The position numbers were made by a program, and so were the translations under genes. 64,000 nt of DNA, from contig JAVZMI010000002.1 in assembly GCA_038883335.1 (NCBI GenBank), forward strand, positions 105,907 to 169,906, in the 5' to 3' direction. This document shows, piece after piece, positions 42,987-51,340 of the stretch. Under the pieces are notes generated by a model. The model ran no database searches and was not told the origin of the DNA. It saw only the letters and a list, made by a program, of their open reading frames with translations. The stretch's first letter is position 1. Each line of letters opens with the position of its first letter. The DNA is from Candidatus Bathyarchaeia archaeon (GTDB lineage Archaea > Thermoproteota > Bathyarchaeia > Hecatellales > Hecatellaceae).

Positions 42987-44468
42987 TCACCCCTTTGAAA
43001 CGCCTATAGGTGTAAGTCTACATACTTTGCGGGCTATCCCCAGCTGGTGGCTCACATCGGCCACCTCATCCACATCCTTGTATGCGCCTGGCGCCTCCTC
43101 ACTCACGAGAGCTATGTTGGTTACTCGAACTAGCACGCCAGCCTGCTCGAGCTCCCTTTTAACATTGCTCCCCCAGAACCTCTTTTTAGCGGCAGCTCTA
43201 CTCATGAAGCGCCCTGCGCCATGGGCGGTGGAGCCGAAGCTGAGTTCCATAGCCTTCGCTGTCCCGATGAGGAGCCACGAGGCTGTGCCCATGCTCCCAG
43301 GTATGAGCACTGGTTGGCCTATCTCCCTATAGTCAGCGGGGATCTCTGAGTGTTTTGGAGGGAAGGCTCTAGTGGCACCTTTCCTGTGGACGTATACCCG
43401 GCGTTTACCACCGTCTATCTGGTGCTCTTCAACTTTCGCTATGTTGTGCGCAACATCGTAAATAAGCCTTAAGTCGAGATCCTCAGCTGAGCTACCCATG
43501 ACTTTCTGAAAGACTTCGCGTGTCCAGTGGGTTATCAGCTGCCTGTTGACCCAGGCGAAGTTGGCAGCCGCACCCATAGCGGCCAGGTAGTCTTCTAACT
43601 CTCTGCTCTTAGCTGGGCTACAGGCAAGTTCCCTGTCAGGTAATTTTATGCCATATTTATGAACAGCCCCCTCCATAATTCGTAGATAGTCACTGCATAC
43701 CTGGTGGCCGAAGCCCCTACTACCCGTATGGATTAAAACACAGACCTGCCCGATTTTCTTTATACCTAAAGCTTTCGCGGTTCCCTCGTCAAAGATCTTG
43801 TCCACCCTCTCAACCTCGAGGAAATGGTTTCCGCTGCCTAGACTCCCAAGCTGTGGGGCTCCTCGGCTCTTGGCTGTGGAAGAAACCTTTGACGGGTCGG
43901 CCCCACGCATAGACCCATTCTCTTCGCAATGCTCAGCATCTTCAGCCCAACCGTAACCTTCTCTAATGGCCCATTTAACACCTTCAGCGACCGCTTCGTC
44001 CAGCTGCTGAGGTGTAAGCCTTACCCTACCCCTACTGCCTAGACCGGAGGGTATATAATCGAACAACGCGTCGAGGAGCTTGTTGAGATGAGGGCGTAGC
44101 TCATCCTCGTCGAGGTTAGTCCTGAGGAGGCGTACTCCGCAGTTTATATCATACCCCACGCCGCCGGGGCTAACAACACCCTCCTCATAGTCTGTTGCGG
44201 CCACCCCACCGATAGGGAAGCCGTAACCTTCGTGGCCGTCAGGCAACGTTATTGACCATTTGTAGATGCCAGGTAGGAAGGCTACGTTGGCGCACTGTTC
44301 AAGCGTCATGTCCATCCTCATCTTCTCTAGGAGGGTCTCATTTGCATAGATCCTTCCAGGAACCCTCATGCCAGGCTTGTAGGATCGCGGTATCTCCCAC
44401 ACGTACTTGTCGATCTGTTTTAGGACAACCTTGCCAGAAGTCCCCCTCGGCTTTTCGCCTTCCTCCAT
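42987..44468 (-). CDS. rtcB: RNA-splicing ligase RtcB
   Basis: RtcB joins tRNA exons after intron removal, using GTP and Mn. The 493-residue protein has PDGHEGYGFPIGGVAA (about residues 76-91), GGVGYDINCGVRLL (about 102-115, with the metal-binding Cys), GSLGSGNHFLEVE (about 210-222) and the guanylation histidine near the end in STAHGAGRFMSR. No intein is present. It is preceded by a TATA box (44505-44513). Confidence 0.96.
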   Translation of the reverse strand: MEEGEKPRGTSGKVVLKQIDKYVWEIPRSYKPGMRVPGRIYANETLLEKMRMDMTLEQCANVAFLPGIYKWSITLPDGHEGYGFPIGGVAATDYEEGVVSPGGVGYDINCGVRLLRTNLDEDELRPHLNKLLDALFDYIPSGLGSRGRVRLTPQQLDEAVAEGVKWAIREGYGWAEDAEHCEENGSMRGADPSKVSSTAKSRGAPQLGSLGSGNHFLEVERVDKIFDEGTAKALGIKKIGQVCVLIHTGSRGFGHQVCSDYLRIMEGAVHKYGIKLPDRELACSPAKSRELEDYLAAMGAAANFAWVNRQLITHWTREVFQKVMGSSAEDLDLRLIYDVAHNIAKVEEHQIDGGKRRVYVHRKGATRAFPPKHSEIPADYREIGQPVLIPGSMGTASWLLIGTAKAMELSFGSTAHGAGRFMSRAAAKKRFWGSNVKRELEQAGVLVRVTNIALVSEEAPGAYKDVDEVADVSHQLGIARKVCRLTPIGVSKG

Positions 44469-44504
44469 ACTACAGTCCTCCAGCTCAGTTTAATTGTTTG
44501 GGAC

Positions 44505-44513
44505 TATATATAT
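44505..44513 (-). promoter_or_regulatory. TATA box for rtcB
   Basis: TATATATA read on the minus strand, about 37-45 bases before the ATG at 44468, is placed for a transcript start about 15 bases before translation. Confidence 0.5.
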
Positions 44514-44646
44514 GTCAAGTTTTATTTATGGTTCGGCTGGGAGCACCTATCCTATGTGTACCAATCTACAATCCTATGTTATAAGGACGCGAACCCTATT
44601 TTTAGTAAGAGGTGTAGTGGCTTCTTGTATACCAGTGGGGTGATGT

Positions 44647-45099
44647 ATGGTTAAGATAAAACGGCAGATTTCTTCTGGTGGGGTGATCTTCAAGAGACGG
44701 GGCAACTCTCATGAGGTAGCATTGACGGCTAGGAGGGGGGGCAAAGTTTGGTGTCTGCCTAAAGGTTTAGTTGAGGCCGATGAGACGCTTGAGGAGTCCG
44801 CGGTGAGGGAGACGAGGGAAGAGACAGGGCTTATGGGGAGACCCGTAGGTAAAATAGGAGAGATAAGCTACTGGTATTATTCTCGAGATGATGAGGCTCG
44901 AATCTTCAAGACTGTCCATTTTTATCTATTGGAATTTGTCAGCGGCTCCGAAGCTAACCACGATTTTGAGGTCGAAGAAGTTAGGTGGTTACCCTTAGAG
45001 GAGGCAATAACCGTATTGACTTATAAGAACGAGAGGGAGATTGTGATGAAAGCCGGTGAAATGCTTAACCAACTAGGCCGCGGTGAGAGGGTGAAGTAG
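44647..45099 (+). CDS. Nudix hydrolase
   Basis: The Nudix box GLVEADETLEESAVRETREETGL matches Gx5Ex7REUxEExGU (read in parts, residues about 40-62). The 150-residue protein thus hydrolyses a nucleoside diphosphate derivative; the N-terminal ISSGGVIFKRRG and the KVWCLPKG stretch resemble Ap4A or related pyrophosphohydrolases. ATG follows GGGGTGATGT. The substrate is not determined. Confidence 0.9.
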   Translation: MVKIKRQISSGGVIFKRRGNSHEVALTARRGGKVWCLPKGLVEADETLEESAVRETREETGLMGRPVGKIGEISYWYYSRDDEARIFKTVHFYLLEFVSGSEANHDFEVEEVRWLPLEEAITVLTYKNEREIVMKAGEMLNQLGRGERVK

Positions 45100-45186
45100 T
45101 TTTTTGTGGCGTTATTAGGCGTATAGGGCTGGGGAAGGTTCAGTGCTTAATCCATGCTGTTTGAATGTAAGGTTGGGGTGCCCTAC

Positions 45187-45609
45187 CTAAACTGCCCTCA
45201 GCCGCGGGGTCAGGAGGAGGAAGAAGAAGACAAAAGCAATTATAGTTAGGGCTACAGCGATTGGGAGTAGAACGAGGAAGTCTGGGCCTGTTCCGAACAC
45301 TATAGGGATAGGACCGATCAGCAGAATCCCGCCACCTGCGATAGAGCTTGGGCTGCCCAGCGCTGAGATGAAGATGATAACCACACCGATGAAGGTTATG
45401 AGCGAACCAACCATGAAGATTAAGGGAAAACTATACGGGTTTAACAATTTTTTGAGACCTGACGTCTGCGGTTTAGTGGCACTCTTCGCGCAGATGCTAC
45501 ATACCCAGCCAGTGTAGTCGAAGCAGGCTTCACAGATCCTATTGCCACATCGCCGGCAGATATATAAGGCATCTTGCTTCCCGCAGAGTTCACAAAGATT
45601 CTCAGCCAA
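45187..45609 (-). CDS. B-box-like zinc finger joined to a DUF131 membrane domain
   Basis: Residues 6-40 have a cysteine-rich finger: CELCG, CRRCG, CEAC, CSIC, a double-zinc pattern. After a short linker, two membrane segments (about residues 61-83 and 110-133) flank the DUF131 signature GGGILLIGPIPIVFGTG (about 91-107). The neighbour at 45621 has the same DUF131 core without the finger. No function is known; a membrane-tethered zinc finger is plausible. Both lie downstream of trxB on the same strand. Confidence 0.75.
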   Translation of the reverse strand: MAENLCELCGKQDALYICRRCGNRICEACFDYTGWVCSICAKSATKPQTSGLKKLLNPYSFPLIFMVGSLITFIGVVIIFISALGSPSSIAGGGILLIGPIPIVFGTGPDFLVLLPIAVALTIIAFVFFFLLLTPRLRAV

Positions 45610-45620
45610 CGTTTACCCTC

Positions 45621-45899
45621 CTAGAGTAGGGTTGGGATTACCATGATAACTGAGACTATGATCATTAAGATTATGGCTAGGTAGATTAGACCTTTCACTA
45701 TCTTGGCGTCGGAGCCGAATAAGATTGGAATTGGGCCGATCAATATGACACCCCCCCCTCGAACCCTCCCCCCTCGCACAGCGGCGAACATGGCTGATAG
45801 AACTGAGAGCAAGACAACTATGAGACCGACAACTATTAGGATGGAACCCACATTTATGAGTATGTTGGTGGACAACAGTCTCTCCAGATCACTCTTCAC
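45621..45899 (-). CDS. DUF131 (TIGR00304) small membrane protein
   Basis: A 92-residue protein with two membrane helices (about residues 12-38 and 68-90) around the loop GGGVILIGPIPILFGSD (about 48-64). It is a member of the archaeal DUF131 family, function unknown. It is 11 bases from the zinc-finger DUF131 gene, so they are probably a duplication in one transcript with trxB. Confidence 0.82.
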   Translation of the reverse strand: MKSDLERLLSTNILINVGSILIVVGLIVVLLSVLSAMFAAVRGGRVRGGGVILIGPIPILFGSDAKIVKGLIYLAIILMIIVSVIMVIPTLL

Positions 45900-45950
45900 A
45901 CTCCATTTTTATAACCCTTACTAGCTACCCCTACTTGTTTGGGGTCGGTT

Positions 45951-46892
45951 TTAGGTATGGCTTGATTCATGGCGATACCAACCTTTATTCACGTATAGGT
46001 ATGCATTCACCGCCGCTGTTATACCTTCGCCTACGGCGACACCTATCTGGTTTACGCTTCCGGTTACGCTTCCCGCCGCATAAACCCCTTGGATCTTTGT
46101 CTCTTGGTTCCCGTCTACGATTATGTAGCCCTCCGCGTTTGTGGGCACCCCAGCCTTCTTCGCTACCTCACTCCTCGGAAGCTCGCCTATGGCGATAAAC
46201 ACACCATCTACCTCTACTGCTCTATCTTCGCCAGTCTTCTTGTTGTAAACGCGTACAAGTGAGACCTGGTCGTTGCCTTCTATGCTTCTGACTTCACTAT
46301 TCCAGATAGCCTCCACTCCGCACTCAACTACACGCTTCTCCAGTATGGCGTCAGCCCTCATTCCCTCTCTCCTGTGAACGAGGTATATCTTGCTTGCGAG
46401 ATCTTTGAGGTATAGGACCTCGTGGGCGGCTACATTCCCGCCGCCTACCACCATAACCTTCTTGCCCCTGAAGAAGCGGCCGTCACATGTTGCACAGTAG
46501 CTAACCCCTCTACCCCTGAACTTATCCTCGCCAGGTACCCCTAGTTTCCGGTGGGTGCACCCGGTCGCTATGATTAACGCCTTCGCCGAGTATGCGCTTG
46601 CATCAGTCTTGGCTTTCTTTTCACTACCATCCAAAACCATTTCGAGTACGGTTTCAGGACTGTTTAATATCGCACCGTAAGCCTCAGCCTGCCTACGCAT
46701 CTTATCCATAAGTTCAAAACCTGAGATCTGGGCGAAGCCAGGGTAGTTCTCCACCGTGAGGGCGTCAGCTGCCATCCCACCTAAAACTTCAGCCACAATC
46801 AGGGTTTTCAGTCCCATCCTCGCACCGTAGATTCCAGCCGCTAGACCAGCCGGCCCAGCTCCAATGATTAAGAGATCCCAAACCTCATGCAT
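45951..46892 (-). CDS. trxB: Thioredoxin-disulfide reductase
   Basis: The flavoenzyme reduces thioredoxin-like proteins. FAD motif GAGPAGLAAGIYGARMG (about residues 12-28), active-site CATCDG (about 133-138), NAD(P)H motif VVGGGNVAAHE, and a C-terminal GVYAAGSVTG. ATG 46892 is chosen because AAGGTGA lies nine bases before it and the TATA box (46915-46924) precedes. About 313 residues. Confidence 0.94.
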   Translation of the reverse strand: MHEVWDLLIIGAGPAGLAAGIYGARMGLKTLIVAEVLGGMAADALTVENYPGFAQISGFELMDKMRRQAEAYGAILNSPETVLEMVLDGSEKKAKTDASAYSAKALIIATGCTHRKLGVPGEDKFRGRGVSYCATCDGRFFRGKKVMVVGGGNVAAHEVLYLKDLASKIYLVHRREGMRADAILEKRVVECGVEAIWNSEVRSIEGNDQVSLVRVYNKKTGEDRAVEVDGVFIAIGELPRSEVAKKAGVPTNAEGYIIVDGNQETKIQGVYAAGSVTGSVNQIGVAVGEGITAAVNAYLYVNKGWYRHESSHT

Positions 46893-46914
46893 TTTCGATT
46901 TCACCTTAACAGAT

Positions 46915-46924
46915 TTCTATAAGT
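46915..46924 (-). promoter_or_regulatory. TATA box for trxB
   Basis: CTTATAGA on the minus strand about 28 bases before the ATG at 46892. Confidence 0.45.
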
Positions 46925-47081
46925 GTATGGCAAAAATTGGATTGATTAATATTTGTGGATCATATATCTTAGGTTGAAACCTGAAACTCGGCCACCGATA
47001 GGTTCCCCTTCATGTTTATGGACTGCTGCTTAACTCTTATAAGCTATCAACTTGCGCCTTGAAGGTACTAGTTGGTTAAAT

Positions 47082-47089
47082 GATATAAA
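47082..47089 (+). promoter_or_regulatory. TATA box for the ornithine cyclodeaminase-like gene
   Basis: GATATAAA, centred about 30 bases before ATG 47116, points to a near-leaderless transcript and favours 47116 over the TTG at 47110. Confidence 0.5.
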
Positions 47090-47115
47090 TGCGTATGCTG
47101 GCTTAGTGGTTGTCT

Positions 47116-48099
47116 ATGGTTCTGCTTCTAGCGCGGTCGGCGATCGAGTCTCTGGTTAATATGAGGGAAGCTATCTGTGCTGTTGAGGAGGCTTTCAGAG
47201 AGTATGCGAGAGGCGAGGTTCAGATGCCCCCAAGGTCTATCATCACAATCCCCGAAAGGGGCGGCTGGATTGGGGGTATGTCAGCTTACCTCCGAGGGCT
47301 GAGTGCAGCGGCCTCAAAAGTCGTCGCCTCATACCCAAACAACGCCTTGAAGGGGCTCCCAACGATCTCGGCTTTGATCACCTACATTGACATTGACACT
47401 GGGATACCCCTGGCGGTCATGGATGCAGCCTACCTTACCGCCCTTAGAACCGGGGCTGCGTCAGGTGTAGCCACTAAGTATCTTGCTAGGGAAGATAGTG
47501 AAACAGTTGGGGTGATTGGGGCTGGCGTTCAAGCCAGATTTCAATTGGAGGCTGTAGCGGCGGTTAGGCGTATCAGCCGCGTATACGTTTACAGCCCTAC
47601 CCATGAACATAGGATACGATTCGCAAAGGAGGTGGAGGAAAGACTCGGCGTACACGTTACATCCTTAGATGCAGCAGCTGAGGTTGTGTGTAAGGCAGAT
47701 ATCTTGGTGGTTGCAACCTCTGCCAAGGAGCCGGTGGTTAAGGGTAAGTGGCTTCGGGCTGGAACTCACATAAACGGTGTTGGCTCCCATTCTCCTAAAG
47801 TTAGGGAGTTGGACGGTGAGGTGGTGAGGAGGTCGAAGGTTGTTGTAGACTCCCGGGAGGCTGCTCTGAGGGAGGCTGGAGACCTTTTGATCCCCATGGC
47901 GGAGGGAGGATTCTCCGTGGGGGATATCTATGCGGAGCTGGGAGAGGTTGTGAGCGGCGCTAAACATGGTAGGGAGAGCCCTGAGGAGGTTACACTATTC
48001 AAGTCAGTTGGGCTGGCGATCCAGGATGTGGCGGTGGCAAAGATTGCGTATGATAAAGCGAGAAGGTTTGGGGTAGGCTCAGAGGTTAAGCTCGCATGA
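47116..48099 (+). CDS. Ornithine cyclodeaminase/mu-crystallin family (possibly alanine dehydrogenase)
   Basis: The 327-residue protein has the family start LLARSAIESLVNMREAI, MDAAYLTALRTGAASGVATKYLA (in parts, about 113-135; the R-T-x-A pocket) and the nucleotide motif VGVIGAGVQARFQLEA (about 144-159). Relatives act as ornithine cyclodeaminase, archaeal alanine dehydrogenase (Archaeoglobus) or imine reductases. The substrate cannot be settled here. It overlaps the convergent YkgJ-like gene by 21 bases. Confidence 0.88.
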   Translation: MVLLLARSAIESLVNMREAICAVEEAFREYARGEVQMPPRSIITIPERGGWIGGMSAYLRGLSAAASKVVASYPNNALKGLPTISALITYIDIDTGIPLAVMDAAYLTALRTGAASGVATKYLAREDSETVGVIGAGVQARFQLEAVAAVRRISRVYVYSPTHEHRIRFAKEVEERLGVHVTSLDAAAEVVCKADILVVATSAKEPVVKGKWLRAGTHINGVGSHSPKVRELDGEVVRRSKVVVDSREAALREAGDLLIPMAEGGFSVGDIYAELGEVVSGAKHGRESPEEVTLFKSVGLAIQDVAVAKIAYDKARRFGVGSEVKLA

Positions 48100-48648
48100 T
48101 AACCGCCTAATAGGAGACTGGAGCTCGGGACGGAGTTGAGGGTGTGTGAAGCCTTGGGAGGGCATTGTGGAGTATATTTGAGCTCTTCTGCCACCTAGAA
48201 AGATCTCGATAAATTCAGGTATGACTTGGACTGCGAATTGCTGGGTTGGTTTCCCGAGCATAATTCCCCTGCAGAACGGGTCCAAGTAGACGTAGAACTT
48301 GTCACCTTTGAAGGAGTATAATGCCTCATCGGCGCATCCGTAGGTAGGCTTCCTCCCTATCTTGAAGGGCCAAAGCTTGCATGCATAGGGCTTCATCGCT
48401 TGGAGGGCACATAGGAAATTACCCATGGAGGGGTACAGGAATATGCAGCTACCGTCGGCTCTTTTCTTCAGGTATAAGCCGTCAAATCTGAACTCGGCGA
48501 TCTGGGGGCCGTAGAGGTGGCAGAGCCTAGCCCATTCCCAGGCGGAGATGGGTACACGGAACGAATTGCAACAGATGTCCCCGCAGCCAACGCAACCCCA
48601 AGACCTAACTTTGCGCCAAGGGATCGCATTTAATTGCAAACCAGCCAC
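48079..48648 (-). CDS. YkgJ-like cysteine cluster protein
   Basis: Eight or so conserved cysteines: CVGCGDICC (about residues 19-27), CIFLYPSMGNFLCALQAMKPYACKLWPF (read in parts, C at about 68, 79 and 89), and a later Cys in DPFCRG. YkgJ proteins coordinate zinc or an Fe-S cluster and are of unknown role. GTG 48648 or TTG 48639 start. The last 30 residues are not typical of the family. Confidence 0.82.
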   Translation of the reverse strand: MAGLQLNAIPWRKVRSWGCVGCGDICCNSFRVPISAWEWARLCHLYGPQIAEFRFDGLYLKKRADGSCIFLYPSMGNFLCALQAMKPYACKLWPFKIGRKPTYGCADEALYSFKGDKFYVYLDPFCRGIMLGKPTQQFAVQVIPEFIEIFLGGRRAQIYSTMPSQGFTHPQLRPELQSPIRRLSCELNL

Positions 48649-48723
48649 TAAATTTTAAAATTGAATTGACACGTATTCTTAGGTTTTGCCCTCGGTGCGG
48701 GTGGTTTATGAGGTTTAAGCTAT

Positions 48724-48928
48724 CTACTTTGCGCCGTTCAGACCCCATATTTCTCCGTAGAGTTCCTTCTCAAGGTTTACAGGTGTTCTGGCTACTTCCC
48801 TTGAGTTTCTGCTTAGGTTTAAATCCTTTCCAGCCAACTCTAGGGTCACGGTCTATCAACTCTATAATCTGCCTTAGTCTGCGGAAAGACTCCTGATACT
48901 CCTGCTGGCTTACCTCACGCCACTCCAT
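48724..48928 (-). pseudogene. Small frameshifted gene, unknown product
   Basis: An ATG at 48928 opens a frame rich in charged residues (EVSQQEYQESFRRLRQIIEL, then DRDPRVGWKGFKPK) that ends by a stop at 48770. A neighbouring frame continues from about the same point with PVNLEKELYGEIWGLNGAK and stops at 48724. The length from start to the second stop is off by one base, as expected for a single indel near 48795-48800. This could be a recent frameshift, a sequencing error or a small real protein with a cut tail. Family not recognised. The plus-strand frame over it is a shadow. Confidence 0.5.
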
Positions 48929-48972
48929 GCCTTCTCTTTTGGAAGATTATAAAGGCTGGGTTTAAGTTTTTG

Positions 48973-50310
48973 TTACTTGAGAACAAGCTTCCTAGTTATT
49001 TGTACTACAGCCACTATCGCAGCCGCAGCTGCGGCAATGGATAACCCCGCCGCGATCAGGCTGGAGACCCTTACCCCTTCCAGCTGGCTCACATCGAATG
49101 TGACGCCTTGGAAGACCTTGAATGCTGTTCCGTACACACCATGCCAAGAGACATCAACCGCGACGGCATATGTCCCCACGGTTGGGATCGTGTAGAGAGC
49201 TTTGAAGAGTCCAGTCTTCACGGCGGTGAAGGTGAGGTCAACTACGGTACCATCCGGCTGTATGACTTTGCCTGAGATGTTGTTTACAGCTATAGGTCTT
49301 CCCTCGTAGGTTGTGTAGACCCAGATGGGCACTGTGGTGCCAGGGGTACCTTCGGGTAAGTCTATGTCAACGGCGACCGAGCCTGTTACTTGGAGGTAGT
49401 TTGTCGTGGTGGTGGCGAACCCTGTATTTCCAGCTAGATCTGTTGCTTCAGCCTTCAGGGAGTGGGTGCCTGTGGTTGGGAGTGGAATCTCAACACTCCA
49501 AGCATGACTCACAACTGCGACGCGTGTCTTAGGCTGTGCGTCTAGGGTGAGATCTATGAAGCTCACGGTCGCATCATCGACTACACCTGAGACTGTAACC
49601 TTAGGCTCGAATACTATTTCGGGGGTTGTGATGGAGATCACGGGTGGTGTTGTATCTACTGTGAATGTTTTGACTGCTCTGCCAACCTCTCCAGCCAAGT
49701 TTATACCTGAAGCATTTATTACAGCCACCCCTTCATATCCGCGTTGGACGGCGTAGCTTGCACTCCACTGGTTTGAGCTAGTTTTGACCATTGAGAGAGG
49801 CTTCGCCTCCGCGCCGGACTGTGTGACTGTGACGGTTGGTGCGTCTTGGAGGCTTTCGCTTGAGGTTACTTTTATGGTTACGAGTTCTGTGGTGTAGGCA
49901 GGTTTTGGCGGCGTCAATGTGATTGTTAGGAATGGCCCAACTGAGTAGAGTATGAAGGTTGTTTCCCTACTAACTCCGCCTTCGCTCGCGGTTACCTTGT
50001 ACTCGCCCGTTAGGGATCCTGGGGGTAGTTTAAATGTTCGTTGGAAATTACCTTCCGTGTCAGCTTTGGCCGTTGTTAGGAAGACTATTGTGCCCTTTTG
50101 GTCTGTTATCTGGATGGCTACTGTTTTGTTTGGGGGGGCTGTGCCGCTTACAGTGATGGTTTCGTTATAGGTGTAGATCGACTTGTCGGTTTTCACCGTT
50201 GCGACTTGGGCTGAAGCCGTGGGCATAGTGGACACTAACGTCAGCCCCAATATTAATAGGAAGAGTATAATGGGTGTGGGATGTTGTGTGAGGCGGGAGT
50301 TTTCTCTCAA
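48973..50310 (-). CDS. Secreted surface protein with Ig-like domains and C-terminal anchor
   Basis: The 445-residue protein has a signal peptide (residues about 12-35, cut after ASA), then beta-sandwich domains: one starting VKTDKSIYTYNETITVSG (about 39-56), ones with TVTVTQSGAEA and TFTVDTTPPVISI, and a last domain before a membrane helix (about 413-438) followed by the basic TRKLVLK tail. The domain order resembles the 50420 gene. Likely a cell-wall-anchored stalk or adhesion protein of the S-layer. It follows the other two surface genes on the same strand. Confidence 0.8.
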   Translation of the reverse strand: MRENSRLTQHPTPIILFLLILGLTLVSTMPTASAQVATVKTDKSIYTYNETITVSGTAPPNKTVAIQITDQKGTIVFLTTAKADTEGNFQRTFKLPPGSLTGEYKVTASEGGVSRETTFILYSVGPFLTITLTPPKPAYTTELVTIKVTSSESLQDAPTVTVTQSGAEAKPLSMVKTSSNQWSASYAVQRGYEGVAVINASGINLAGEVGRAVKTFTVDTTPPVISITTPEIVFEPKVTVSGVVDDATVSFIDLTLDAQPKTRVAVVSHAWSVEIPLPTTGTHSLKAEATDLAGNTGFATTTTNYLQVTGSVAVDIDLPEGTPGTTVPIWVYTTYEGRPIAVNNISGKVIQPDGTVVDLTFTAVKTGLFKALYTIPTVGTYAVAVDVSWHGVYGTAFKVFQGVTFDVSQLEGVRVSSLIAAGLSIAAAAAAIVAVVQITRKLVLK

Positions 50311-50419
50311 TTGTCTTCACTCTAGCCGATGGGCTGAGGGGTATTAATATTTTGGCTTTTAGCCAACTACGGGGCAGGTAGCTCGCCGTGTTGGCTTGAG
50401 AAAAAAAGTGGGGGTTATT

Positions 50420-51289
50420 TTAGGCTTTCTTACCTGCCCTTGCGATTGCGGCTATCGCTATTATTATGGCTATTATGGCGAGGCCGATTGCCGCGTAGGC
50501 TATCATGTTTATAGTCTGCAGGGCTGCTACGCTGGCTTGGAGGTTGGATACATCTTCCTGTAATGCGTCTATGTCATCGGCTAGGGCGTCAGTTGTTGGC
50601 TTCCAAGCTGGGATTGTTCTGACGGTGAAAGTCTTGGTCGCTGTGCCAGTGTTGCCAGCTAGGTCTTCAGCCGTGGCGGTTATGGTTGCTGTTCCATCGT
50701 AGCCGGTCATGATCGAATATGTACCCGTGTAGGGTGCAGTGGTTGAGATTGTGACCGTGGCTGCTGAAGCTCCGGACTGTGTGACTGTGACGACTGGTGC
50801 TGCCTTTAGGTCTTCGTTGGCGGTGACCGTGATTGTGACGGACTCCTCACCGTATTCGGCTTTGTCGGGCGTTAATGTTATTGTGAGGGTGGGTGGTGTG
50901 GTGTCTTCTGCGAGGGCTGTCACCTCGAAGGTGGCTGTCTCGGTGGCGCCTCCCTGGCTGGCTGTGACTGTGTAGGTTCCAGCCGTCGCGTCGGATGGTA
51001 GTTTGAATGTGCGTGTGAAGGCGCCGGTGCTGTCGGCTTTCACGGTCGTCATTAATATGCTGGTTCCCGCAGGGTTTGTGACTTGGATGGCTACGTAGGC
51101 GTCTGGAGCTGCGACGCCTGATATGGTGACTGTTCCACCCTGCATGTAACTGGACTTGTCGGTTGAGACTGATGTAACTTGGGCGGTTGCCGCTGGGGCG
51201 GTTGCCGCTAGTGCCAGCAGTGAGAATAGGACTATGGCTAGTATGGTCGAATTCGACTTCGGGTTCATGTTGAGTGTTTTCATATTCAT
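50420..51289 (-). CDS. Secreted surface protein with coiled-coil stalk and membrane anchor (SlaB-like)
   Basis: Signal peptide (about residues 14-36, cut after ATA), two Ig-like domains (VSTDKSSYMQGGTVTISG at about 40-57; TITLTPDKAEYGEESVTI at about 134-151), a coiled-coil of heptad-like leucine, alanine and aspartate (DDIDALQEDVSNLQASVAAL, about 236-255) and a membrane helix (about 257-283) ending GKKA. This is the layout of Sulfolobus SlaB, an S-layer stalk. AAGGAGAG precedes the ATG. Paralogous to the 48973 gene. Confidence 0.82.
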   Translation of the reverse strand: MNMKTLNMNPKSNSTILAIVLFSLLALAATAPAATAQVTSVSTDKSSYMQGGTVTISGVAAPDAYVAIQVTNPAGTSILMTTVKADSTGAFTRTFKLPSDATAGTYTVTASQGGATETATFEVTALAEDTTPPTLTITLTPDKAEYGEESVTITVTANEDLKAAPVVTVTQSGASAATVTISTTAPYTGTYSIMTGYDGTATITATAEDLAGNTGTATKTFTVRTIPAWKPTTDALADDIDALQEDVSNLQASVAALQTINMIAYAAIGLAIIAIIIAIAAIARAGKKA

Positions 51290-51340
51290 TTTTCAACTCT
51301 CCTTTCAGATAAAAAAGGGGGATTTATGGTTTTTGTGTTG

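Noticed and set aside
48666..48896. Plus-strand frame starting with a zinc-ribbon-like FCPRCG
   Set aside because: Only the first ten residues look like a ribbon; the rest is antisense to a better small minus-strand frame and lacks a second cysteine pair.
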